Below, in pieces: positions 40,721-51,130 of a DNA stretch of 64,000 nucleotides. The stretch is from Zanthoxylum bungeanum. Lineage: Eukaryota; Streptophyta; Magnoliopsida; Sapindales; Rutaceae. The stretch spans positions 62,001 through 126,000 of the forward strand of contig SKCR01017723.1 of the NCBI GenBank assembly GCA_019454045.1, read 5' to 3'. Every line of letters begins with the position of its first letter. The first letter of the stretch is position 1. Both the position numbers and the translations under genes were made by a program. The notes under the pieces are model-generated. The model was given only the letters and a program-made list of their open reading frames with translations, did no database searches and was not told the origin of the DNA.

Positions 40721-41167
40721 AAAGGTATCTCCTGGCCCAACAAATGCATGCTGAAGACCTTCTAGTAATGGCTTTAGTTCAACCTTTGGAGTTTCAATTG
40801 TGGAAAGTTTCAGTTTCTCTCTGTCTCTTGGTAGAGCCTCAAACTATGGCTGCCACACTTTTGTTCCATGTTGTTACAGAACGAAACACCCAATAGAGAT
40901 ATCAGGAATTTCAGTTGATTCAAGAGTATCTAAGATGTTTGAATTAAGAAGAAGGTGATCGGGAGGGTTAGAATCATATTGTATGGGGACCATTTCTGGC
41001 ACAACTGTGTCTATCTGGTATGTATGATGACATTTGTCATCATCTTGTAGTTGTTTCCCAACGTGAAAAATATTCACTTCTAATGTCATGTTTCCAATTG
41101 ATAACTTCATGAGATCATTCCTGCAATTAATAAGGGCATTGGTTGTAGCAAGGAAAGGTCTACCCAA
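40721..41167 (-). pseudogene. Gypsy pol, protease-RT linker
   Basis: A 97-codon frame (41167-40874) begins MGRPFLATTNALINCRND and continues LSIGNMTLEVNIFHV. This is the end of the retropepsin-like region and the linker in Athila/Tat-type elements (the GRPFLAT block follows the protease). The rest to 40721 is broken. Confidence 0.7.
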
Positions 41168-41274
41168 GATGAGAGGACTTTAGACTCGGTTTTAATCACA
41201 GACTGAGTATCTGGGATTAGAAAATCAACAGGGTAGTAGAGTTTATCAATTTGTAGCAAAACATCCTCAACTAC

Positions 41275-41583
41275 TCACCGTGGTTTTCTAATAGAGTGAT
41301 CAGGTAACTGTAAAACCACTAATGTAGGCTTAATCTCTCCAAGCCCCAACTGCATATAGATGGAGTATGGCATGACATTAACACTCACGCCTAAATCTAA
41401 TAAAGCCTGAAAAAACTCATATGTGCCAATGTGGTAGGTGATAGTGGGGCAGCCTGGATCTTTATATTGTAGTGGGGCCTTCTGCTCAATTACTATACTT
41501 ACTTGCTCTGTCAGAAATGCAGTCTTCTTCACATAATGCTTTCTTTTCATGGTGCATAGATCCTTCAAAACCTTCGCATACAT
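41275..41583 (-). pseudogene. Gypsy protease region
   Basis: A 102-codon frame with CTMKRKHYVKKTAFLTEQVS, GCPTITYHIG, ALLDLGVSVNVMP and YMQLGLGEIKPT. The DLG-S-VN-MP block is the aspartic protease active site, seen as DLGASVNVMP in Athila/Tat-type elements. Here one Ala is Val. It is separated from the next block by stops. Confidence 0.75.
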
Positions 41584-42101
41584 AGGAAGGTTAATCTTTA
41601 CTTGCTTAAGATGTTTAGGATCTCACTATTGGGTCTATTGCTCTCGTAGTAGGCCTAAGAGCTTGAGAGAAAGGTAGTCTAAATTGGCTCTGTGTCTTTT
41701 GTTCTTCTTGGGGAGTATTTGGACTACTATCCTAGGTTCACCAATAATGTTGGAGGTGTCCTGCAAGCCTACCTCTTTACCACTCCTAGTAACTATGGCA
41801 TGAACACATTATACATTGGAGGCTTCATGATCTGCCTATACCAGGTGTTTCTCTTATGGATTTGGTTGAGCTTGAGATGAGAATTTTCATTGTTCTTGCA
41901 CACATAGGACATTAGTCAATTTGGAAACTTGACTCTTAATATCCTTATTCTCCTCAACCACTTGGGCTATCAGTGATCAAACTTTTGATTAGTTTTATTC
42001 TGGGCCTCCACAAATGCTTGCACAGTATCTTTTAAGGAATTCCTAGGAATGGCAGGTGCGTGATATGGGGGCAGCGTAACCTTTAGGTTGTGGTGTTTGA
42101 C

Positions 42102-42590
42102 TCATCTGATGAGACTCATGGTTCCAACTAAAATTGGGATGGTTCCGCCAACTAGGATTATAAGTGTCCGAATAAGGTGCATACGGCTTCTTGTACTTCC
42201 ATAAGGCATTGCATTATTCCTCATATGTTCCCTCATCTCACCATACACATGACACTCTTGGGCTAGATGGTCAGTCCCCTTACACACAAAACATTCTCCT
42301 TGTGGCTCTAACTGGGCTACCACATGTATAGTCTTACTATCTTTGGATTTAAGGCTCATATCTCTCTAGTTAATAGCTCAACCTGTTCCTTAAGACTATC
42401 ATATTCCTAAGGTGGTGTATGTCTCTGCTATAAGGGGTGGGGTGTGTCCTATCAGTGCTATCCATGGCATTAGGTCAAGTCCAAGTGTGAGATTTCTCGG
42501 CTAGGTCATTCAAGTACTCAAGTGCCTCATTAGGGTCCTTCCGTATAACTCACCATTGCAATTGTCTCAATGAATTGGCGATCCCTAGAG
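42102..42590 (-). pseudogene. Gypsy gag, zinc-knuckle part
   Basis: The frame at 42359-42102 contains GECFVCKGTDHLAQEC, a complete CX2CX4HX4C nucleocapsid knuckle that would bind RNA. The upstream part, to the insertion point at 42591, includes sequence matching the capsid C-terminal region in broken frame. The gene continues on the far side of the solo LTR at 45112. Confidence 0.75.
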
Positions 42591-42595
42591 GTTAG

Positions 42596-45111
42596 TGTAA
42601 CATCCCGCCTTATAGGGGTGTGCATTAATCGATTTTAACCGATTAACCGAACCGTTCCGACCCATTTTTTTATTACGGTTCGGTTAATTCATTTAAATCG
42701 GTTATTACGGTTAAAATTTTTAACTTTTTTGGTTATTCGATTTGGTTACGGTTATGAGATTCGTATAACCGAACCGACCGATTAACCGAAATTAAACCAT
42801 ATATATATATATTTTAGTGCGTGCGAATCCTTTAATTTTTTAGAGTTAAGATAGTCTGCATGTAAACTCTCAATTGGTTGTAGTTATATTGATTTGATAA
42901 TACTACCCAAAAATAAAATTGATAAAATTCAAATGACAAGCTGTATTAATAGCTTGGTTTTGACTCTTTTTAATTTCTCTCAAGAATTTAAAGGTAAAAA
43001 TACATAAAATTTCAAATGTGTAGATTTTGCATCGTGGTGGATTCGTGACACTTAAAATCTCTAACATGGCAGGTTTGGAAGGAAATCTGAGGCCGTGACA
43101 ATCATCGAGGGTTTAAAAAATATTTCTCTCGCATGTAATTAAATATAGTTATTTAATCAACTGTTAGTTAGAATCGGTATTTTTAGAATCGGATATGTGA
43201 TCGAATTAGTGATCCAAAAAATTTAATGCGTCAGTGGTTCGATCGGTTGAAACGTTCCGAACAAATCGGTAAAACCGACCTACATCATATATAATTTTAC
43301 TAATTAAAAATTATTAAAAATATTAATTTTTAATTTATTGAATTGGTTAATAACCGAATTAACAAAACCGACCGAAATATAATGGTTAATTGGTTAATGA
43401 TTATGTGTCATAAATTGGTTAAATCGGTCACACTTTTATTTAACCGAAAATTTCGATTATGGTTAAAAAATCAAGGATTAACTGACCGAACCGACCGATG
43501 CACACCCCTACTATCTTAGCAGCAATGTTATCGGCAGGAGACAGGCTAAACCCATCTTCATAAGCCTCTGATTCTAGAAAAATTTCGGCATGATGTATTC
43601 GTAACATCATGCAACCTGGCCTATAGCCAGCATCCATATACAACATAAACATAAAATCTCAGTCGCAGGCCGACATCTCAACATCAATGCAATCTAAGGG
43701 CCCAACTAAAATGCGATGCAGACATAAAGACATAATACAACCAGGGCTCCGTGCCCGAAAATACTATTATACAAAAACTTTTACAACAAAAGCATATGTG
43801 CTCAGCACATCTCAACTTATACAATCTAAAACATAAACTATTAGACTCTTTATTTCCCCCCCAAGACCTGGTGACTGGTTGACTGCAACGCTGCTATCCG
43901 GCTCCTCCAGCTCTGGTGTTTGTGGTTGACCAATCAGGTCACCAACCTGCAAAACTAACAAACTGTTGTGGTGTGAGTCATAATGACTCAGTAAGTAACT
44001 ATGCTCATAACTTGAGCGTCGAACACACACAAAGTCTGAATTCCATTTCTGAATTAACCTGAGTTGTCTATATGTCCATGTAACTACGTATTAAGTCTGA
44101 ACTAACTATCTAGGTATTGTCCATTTACAACATATAACTTGTTACTGATTCTTTTATCTGATTACTCATACACTTTAAATTCTATTTATCGTTTATAGTT
44201 TAAACACCTTAATATATATACACATATACATCAAGTTTCCATATCACTGTCAACCATGTCATTTACTAAAACTCCTTTTACTCTGATCACACATATCTCA
44301 GGTCTTGTTTACTAGTTATATTTTCATATATTCATAATATACGTGTCAAGTATATATATCATTAACAGCCTTATCAACACCCATCACGCTTCCGCTACGC
44401 AACTTAACTATCTTCTACTTTCCTATTCATTCTTTGGCAGTTTGGTTTGGACACTTAATATAGTTATCTTTCTTTTATTTCATTGAAATATCATCAAATC
44501 GGTAATATAAAATATTATTTCTATTCACATACTATCATCAACCACGTACTCATATATATAGAATCATGTTATCATACATCAATGCTTTCTAAAATACTCA
44601 TTATATGTAGACATACAATACATATAAACATCAGTCATATACTTATATGAATGTGATCACGCTATCATGCATTGACATCAACTATATGCATCTCTCTCTT
44701 TCTTTTCCTTTTTCTGTTTCGGCTTATCTTATCTCGGCCTGCTATTATTTCTCTCTCTCTCTATTGCTGCTCTCGATTCTTCTTTATATTTTTATTATTA
44801 TTTTTTTTCCTTCCTTCCTTTGCTTGCTGTATGTGTTTATTAATGTGTGTCTATTAAATATATATGTATATATACATTACACGTGTGTGAGAGTAATCTA
44901 GAACATGTGTGTACTAGAAATATCTAGAATTATTTATTCTAGTTAATAAATTACAATCTAACCCCCCTTAAGTTTAGTTTAATATAAATTGACAATTAAT
45001 TTCATGAAAAATTTTCCATTTTACTGTAAAAATAATCATCGTGTTCGGATGCGGCCTCACACTAGAAAATAAAATTCACGCTAGCACTCAAAAATAACTC
45101 GGGATGTTACA
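42596..45111. mobile_element. Gypsy solo LTR (TGTAACACCCC family)
   Basis: Inverted termini TGTAACATCCCG and CGGGATGTTACA with a perfect 5-bp target duplication GTTAG (42591-42595, 45112-45116). The left part matches the LTRs at 51131 and 55434 (GCAGGAG, CCCATCTTCATAAGCCTCT, CGGCATGATGTATTC). Without the hAT insert the LTR is about 1.6 kb. A CT-rich stretch at 44690-44830 causes two Ser/Phe/Leu-rich frames that are not genes. It interrupts gypsy gag. Confidence 0.9.
42613..43510. mobile_element. Non-autonomous hAT element in solo LTR
   Basis: An 898-bp insert starting TAGGGGTGTGCAT and ending ATGCACACCCCTA, a perfect 13-bp terminal inverted repeat of hAT type. Subterminal GGTTCGGTTA, AACCGAACCG and TTAACCGA words recur in both orientations. 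The flanking octamers are CCGCCTTA and CTATCTTA, alike at five of eight positions and differing only by transitions. Excising the insert plus one octamer restores the family sequence. No transposase. Confidence 0.85.
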
Positions 45112-45116
45112 GTTAG

Positions 45117-45593
45117 ACCGTCATAAAAATAACTTACTAAACACCAACTCTCATACCCATGGCGAGGATAACTAGCTAACATCTCCTTAAACCTTTCACA
45201 AGTTTGATAAAGAGTTTCACTGTCTTTCTGGGAGAAGATAGAAATTTGTCTTTTCAGGACATTCATCTTATGGTGTGGGAAATATTTGTTGGAAAATGCC
45301 TACATCATATCACCCCATGATCATATTGACTGAGGTCATAAAGAATACAATCAGTTTTTAGCTCTATCTTTAAGGGCAAAATGGAATAACTTAAGTCTAA
45401 TTGTGTTTGTAGTCCCAAATCGGTCATGGAAGGTTGCTACAACTTCTTCAAAATCCCTAATGTGCACATAAGGATTCTTGTTCTCTAAACCATGAAAGGT
45501 TGTAAGATACTGTATCATTCCAGGTTTAAAATCTATATATGGTGCATTAGGGGCAAACATTATGCATGATGCCTTAACAAAATAATTCTTCAA
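45117..45593 (-). pseudogene. Gypsy gag, capsid part
   Basis: The frame at 45593-45351 reads CIMFAPNAPYIDFKPGMI, TFHGLENKNPYVHIRDFEEV and RLKLFHFALKDRAKN. A second frame at 45266-45081 reads QISIFSQKDSETLYQTCERF and ASYPRHGYESW. These are retrotransposon Gag (capsid) blocks. The 5' end of the element beyond about 45580 is lost at the junction with copia sequence, so no 5' LTR or primer-binding site exists. Confidence 0.85.
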
Positions 45594-46165
45594 AAATTTT
45601 CTTTTAAATATAAGGCCTATATCCTAATTTTTCGCTTTTAAAAGCATATTTTTGGTATCCAAATAGCATATTGAAATTTTTCTGTCCCAATGTGAATTAC
45701 TAACAATATTTTTAAAATCTACAACTTTTTTATTTAATACAATATTTTCATTTAAAATAGATTCGCAATCACATATTTTTGAGCTAGATGACATATTATA
45801 TATTATATTTTCAAGTTCTAGCTTTAACTTTTAAACATGCATTTTCATCATTTAAACATGGTATTTCTTTTTCATGTTTAGCCTTTAAGCAAATAATATC
45901 ATTATCTGAAACAAAAATTTTATCTATACAAGATACATGTTCTTTTTAAGTGATAAGTGCTCATTTTTAATCAATTTATATTTCTTTTTAAGCATTTCAC
46001 ACAACTCATTTAATCCATTAAAAGCATCAAGTAAATCATTATGTTTTTGAGAGTTGTGTACCTTTTCTTCTTCGCTTGCAAATAAGAAATCTTCATCCTC
46101 GATAGTCATGAATGTTAGATTTATTCTTTCTTCGATCTCTTCCTCCTCAGATGAGTTGGAGTCGT
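45594..46165 (-). pseudogene. Copia gag coiled-coil remnant
   Basis: In - strand frames: EDEDFLFASEEEK, HNDLLDAFNGLNELCEMLKK and YKLIKNEHLSLKKN, then, after frameshifts, a further Lys/Glu/Asn-rich stretch down to about 45600. It resembles the coiled-coil Gag region of SIRE-type copia elements. It abuts gypsy gag on the left and a + oriented copia 3' end on the right, so the junctions are rearranged. Confidence 0.5.
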
Positions 46166-46199
46166 TGTCGCTCCAAGTTGATATAACAATGGTATCTCA

Positions 46200-47835
46200 T
46201 TTAGACTTAAACTTTTACTTATCCACTTTTTGATAATGTCAAAAGGGAGAAATCATTAGAAATGAGAATAAAACTTGTGTTACCCTCACCCTTGGATTAA
46301 TGAGGAGTAAATGTACTAATGTGTTTGTCTAAGTCTTATAGAGCTATATTGAAGACAATCACACATTGAGGGGGAGCTTATAGTGAGAGGGAGCAAAATC
46401 CTCATCATTTGGACTCTCAGAAGCTCACAAGTTTTAAGGGATTGTCATCATAAAAAAAGGAGAGATTATTAGCAACACAGTTGCATAATGTATTTTGATG
46501 ATGCAACGAGACTGAAGTCTTCGACGCACAACAGCGAGACATTATAAAAAGATATCGAAGCACAACTACAGTGAAGAACGAAGAATGTCAAGACTGCCAT
46601 ATATTGGAGATTTTATGCGAAGTTTTAGCTTAGGGCTCTAATTGTAATGTGAATTGTTTATTTTAGTGCATAAGCTCATATGAAACATGCACATTCACTT
46701 AAATGCATTAGATTCATGTACAAAATGCCTTAAAACCTTCATATTTGCATTTTTGGTACATAGACCGGCATACCGGTCCCTTACCGGTCTCCATACTAGT
46801 GAGATGCTATGTTTTGCACACTCACTGGAACCTCGATGGACCATACCAGTCCCATGCCGGTCACCATACCAGTGAACCTGAGGAATACACACTCACCGGA
46901 ACCGGCACAGACCAAATCGGTCACCATACCGGTGATCCCAATGGTTACTTCCTTTATTAGAACCGACATGATATAAATCGGTCATCATATCGGTGCCCAT
47001 ACCGGTTAGCCTTTCTCATTGCACACATACAAGAACTGGTGAGGACCATATCAGTCCCCATACCAGTGATCATATCGGTTAATGGTCGGATTTTCAAACG
47101 GTAATAAATCTGTTGGAGACCGGCATACTAATGTCAGAGACCGGTATACCGGTCTCAGAAAGAGCTGTTGGGGAATGCTTTGCTTTTTAGTATAAATAGA
47201 GCCCCAATTCATTTTTGCTAAATGTTAGAACCTTTATATCATTTCTCAAAGAGCAAAAACAAGAGTGTTTAATAAACCTTCATATTCATATACACTCACA
47301 CACACTACACCTTCATATACATTTACAGTGAACTTAGATCACTTGGGTAAACAACTCACACAATCTTTTTCATCTTTGTGAGTGCCCAAGTGTGTTTACA
47401 AACTTTTTATTCAAAATACTTGTGGTTTGTGAAATCTCATCGTTTGGGTAATTTGTAAAGGTTCGTGAGTGCGTCTACGAAGAAAACTCATTGTAGAGGT
47501 TTTTGAGTGAGCATTGATCTAAAACTCAAAGTGTAAAGGTTTGGAGTGCACCTTGTTTAAAACTTTTGGTTGCGAGTGAGCCACGGCAAAAACTCGGTTG
47601 ATAGTGAAAACCTTCAAGCGCGGCTTGGGGGAGTGGACATAGGCATTGTTGGCCGAACCACTATAACTTATGGTTACCGCAAGTTTATTTTTGTATTTAC
47701 TTACATATTAGAAACTCTTATATAGGTAATATTTATTGATTGAGAAAATATGTCTTAAGCCTAATTGGTAAAACTAGTTAAAATCGGTAAAGATTTTAAA
47801 TTTCGCATCTCACTCCCCTCTTGGGAATATAAAGT
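46200..47835 (+). mobile_element. Copia (SIRE-like) 3' end and LTR
   Basis: 46200-46466 has the SIRE-type 3' untranslated pattern: TTTTGATAATGTCAAAAGG, GAGGGGGAGCTTATAG, TTGTCATCATAAAAAAAGG and AGAGAT as PPT. The LTR runs from about 46467 (TATTAGCAACAC, usually TGTTAGCAACAC) to about 47835, ending near CATCTCACTCCCCTCTTGGG. A TATAAATA box is at 47191-47198. It stops about 150 bp upstream of the MATH gene 2 promoter. Confidence 0.65.
46755..47160. repeat. Degenerate ACCGGT repeat array in LTR
   Basis: Many variants of ATACCGGTC, TACCAGTG and CATACCGGTG, often as the palindrome ACCGGT, with loose spacing of roughly 20-100 bp. The region gives spurious short frames on both strands. Confidence 0.7.
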
Positions 47836-48080
47836 TTGTTTGTCGCTAGTACTTGTAGGTAATTTCATAAATTACATATTATTTTTTTTTTGCAATAATT
47901 AATGATTATATTTTTATTTTTAAACAATTAAACGTAAAACTCGGTTGGTCACAGATCTCATTGATGTTATGTAAGCAATCTGTATATAATATATTCCAAA
48001 CTTACGCTTTCAACCTAAGTACTTAACTTTGTCAAATCCATTGGCGCCCGTCGTTCTTGGTGACTTTAATCTTGGGCATA
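47836..48080 (+). promoter_or_regulatory. Upstream region and promoter, MATH gene 2
   Basis: A TATATAATATATTCC box at 47983-47997 lies about 98 bp before the ATG. The leader AACCTAAGTACTTAACTTTG and CCGTCGTTCTT is shared with MATH gene 1. Homology with copy 1 fades left of about 47965. 47836-47960 is AT-rich spacer. Confidence 0.55.
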
Positions 48081-49959
48081 ATGTACTGGGAGTTCATCCA
48101 GTACTTGGTGATTTTCATCATGGGCATGATATTTGCTGTTAAAACCTTAGATCAACCTTCTGAAAAGAAAAGAGAGCTACCGCCAGCTAATTACACTGTA
48201 GAAATTAAGTCATACAACGAGTTATTCAATTCTGAAGCATTCCTGGAAAGATATGAATCTGGTCTTTTTGAAGCTGGGGGCTACAAATGGTGGGTTCCAA
48301 TAATTCTTGATCATCACTCTGTTTCTTTTAATACCTGCTGCTTGTGTGTGTAATCGTTTTGTTAATTTGTTGGCAGGAGATTGGTTTTTTATCCAAATGG
48401 GAATTGGAGAGATGATGGAGATGGGTATGTTTCCCTTTACTTGAAATTTGATGAATCCAATGGCCATGAAATTCCGAGCGTCCATGTTAACTACAAATTT
48501 TTTTTCCAAGACAAGAAGAACAACACTTACATCACCGTCAAGGGTAATTTATTTATTTATTTTTTTAATTATTATTAATTTTTTTTTTTTTTTTTAATAA
48601 AATGGCCTCAACGAGAGAGAGCAAAAACTGATACCCTACATCCCAACTAATTAAGTTGACACCCAAATTCTTGTTCCAGAGCAGACTCTTCAAGAGTGAG
48701 ATAATATTTACAACCTTAATCAGTAATTATGTATATTTTTTTTAAGTGTGTGTATATATATGTGTGTGATTTGAATGTATAGATGCTGAAGAAAGGCGTT
48801 TTGATAATAACAAGAAAGAATGGGGCTTTGGGCAATTTCTTTCCCTTCAAAATTTTAATGGATTCCTCATCGATGATTCTTGTGTTTTTGGGGCTGAGGT
48901 TTTTGTTATTGAAACCACTGGCAAAGGGGAAACTATATCTGTTGTCAAGAATCCTTATCAAGGATATCGGATTTGGAGGATCGAAGGATTCCGAGAACTA
49001 GATGGGAATATGCAATCGTCTGACGTATATATTGTTGGAGACAGAAAATGGTATGTAACTTCATCTTGATATCCATAACAGAAAATGGTACGTATATGTT
49101 GAAAATTGAAATTTATGAGATAACTCAACTCTAAAATTAGTTTGGGAGTTAGGGTTGCTGAATATTTATATTTTATGTTCATCTATTCATTTCAGCTCTT
49201 ATAACATATTTTCCTTAGCGTTTCCTCTCACGTGAATGTCGATCTTTTTTCTCTAGTCCATATTACGTGGATAAATATTGTGAATAAATAAATAAATTGA
49301 GAGTAGGAGGTGATCCAATATTTATATTTTAACTTCATTCGTTCATCTTAACCGATGTTAAATGTTTTCTTCAACAAATTATCCCAAGTTTATATAGTTC
49401 TACACTATTTTCAGCAAATATAAGATTCATATCTCTTTAACAATATCATAAAGTTTGATTTGGTTTGAATCAGGAGATTGAGGCTTTATCCCAAGGGAAC
49501 TGAGGCAGGGGATTACAAATTTCTCGTTATTTCCTTGGCTTTAGTGGATTGTAGTGATCGTCCACGTACGAAAGAAGTCTATGCTAATTTTAAGCTGCGA
49601 ATAGTTGGACAAGTGCGCCAAAATAACTGGGAACAAGAATGTAAATCCCTCCTTTTGATTTTCACTTTTTAGATTGCAAAATCAATTTTAATCCTCAGAT
49701 ATATAATGATTCATCTCTACTTTCTTTTCTTCTAAGTTTAAAAAAAAAAAAAAAGTTAATCTACAATATTCATTGGACTTATAATTAATTTCATGCAGAT
49801 TGCAAATGGTTTAGCACTGAAAGTAGCTGCTTCTATGACTTGAAGTTCATTGAACTGGGGACGCTCCTTAAAGACTACAATGGATATCTAAAGGATGACA
49901 CTTTGATCATTCAATTACTATTTCTTTCCATTTCTAAAGAGTCTGTAATGGGGTTTTAA
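48081..49959 (+). CDS. Two-MATH-domain (TRAF-like) protein, copy 2
   Basis: Exons by eye: 48081-48289, 48377-48543, 48783-49050, 49474-49640 and 49799-49959. Borders and phases match copy 1, giving 323 residues. I start at ATG 48081. Upstream in-frame codons exist, but the first ATG is here and the shared leader lies before it. The N-terminus is hydrophobic (YLVIFIMGMIFAV) and may be a signal or anchor. MATH domain 1 is about 38-170 (YTVEIKSYNELF, RLVFYPNGN, WGFGQFLSLQNFNGFLIDD). MATH domain 2 is about 188-315 (IWRIEGFREL, RKWRLRLYPKG, YDLKFIELG, GYLKDDTLII). It lacks four residues (NQPS in copy 1) in exon 3. Roughly four in five residues agree with copy 1. Intron 2 is only 239 bp, the likely ancestral state. 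Function unknown; intact as read. Confidence 0.85.
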
Positions 49960-51130
49960 GATATATGTAGCTTTTATTTAGTTGTAAGCTTAATCGAATA
50001 ATATGAAAATCTAAATTGTTTGAATAGATATTTTTAATTAAAAAATATATTATTTAATTAAGGACAATTAAATTTAAGTGAATAAAACAGTATTAATTAA
50101 TTGACACCGTCTTGTAAGTCCAAAAATGTTCCTTTTCCGCATCAAATCTAATTCGTCATCAAAAGAATAGAAGAGATTTAAGAAATTTTTATCGAGTTGC
50201 CTAACTGAATAAATTTTAGAACAATTGATTATAGCCAAAATTATTATCCCAAAAAAATCACAAACTCAGAAAAATTATAAATCTACTAACGGATATATGA
50301 TTTAGTTGACTCATTAATAAAATCTAATAATTTAATACCAATTTGTTCAACATAATTTTGATTGTCAATTTCAATAGAATTAACAGACACACATATATAT
50401 TTTTTTACAAGAAATGTACTATCTGCATTCAAATTAGGACATGAAGATCATATCCTAAATTTTACACCGCCAAGCTACGCCCCTGAGGACCATATATAAA
50501 TATACAATTAACAAAACACCAATATTTAAATACAATTTTAAAATCAATATTAACACAAGCAAATTATACAATATCATATATTTTATTTAATTTTCCTGTC
50601 AAAAAAAATAAAAAAATTATACAATATCATCTTTAATAATAATTGAAAAGATAACGAATATTTGATAGGATCGATACTGATATATGTAATCGTTGAATAT
50701 CATTTGCGATACTTTATTTCATATTTGAAGTCTATCTAATATCTATTAAACTGTAAATATAAAATATTTTATTTGAAAAATATATAAGCAGATATTTGAA
50801 ATATCCGTCCAAATTATCATCCATAATTAAAATGAGTTTGTATAGTAAAAAAAAAAAAAAATTTAGGAGAATTTATATGGTTTTGGTGAATATTTTAATC
50901 GGTTCAAATTATCCCATCAAAATCATTTAATAATAAGATTTCAATTTATTGTTGAGTTAAATTTTATGCTGGGTTATTTTTAAAAAAATTTGGTTATTAG
51001 ATAAGAATTATAAATAATTGATTTTTAATGAAAAAAAAATTAAAGAAATTGAATGTAAAAAAGTTGTACATTGGATCCAAATTCTTAATAATGAATATAC
51101 CATATTAAGCCTCAGCTTGAATTGTTCAAC
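49960..51130. other. AT-rich 3' flank of MATH gene 2
   Basis: No gene. Shared with the flank of MATH gene 1 except for about 570 bp at 50128-50700 that copy 1 lacks. A possible insertion there has no clear termini. The shared stretch ends at TTGTTCAAC, exactly where the LTR at 51131 starts, whereas copy 1 continues TGATTCAGAAAC. Confidence 0.7.

Noticed and set aside
44647..44901. 84-codon hydrophobic frame that could be a membrane peptide
   Set aside because: CT-rich LTR sequence translated as Ser/Leu/Phe, inside a solo LTR with clear termini.
48057..48080. Earlier in-frame start for MATH gene 2
   Set aside because: The codon at 48057 is TTG, not ATG. The stretch belongs to the leader shared with gene 1, and ATG 48081 is the first usable start.
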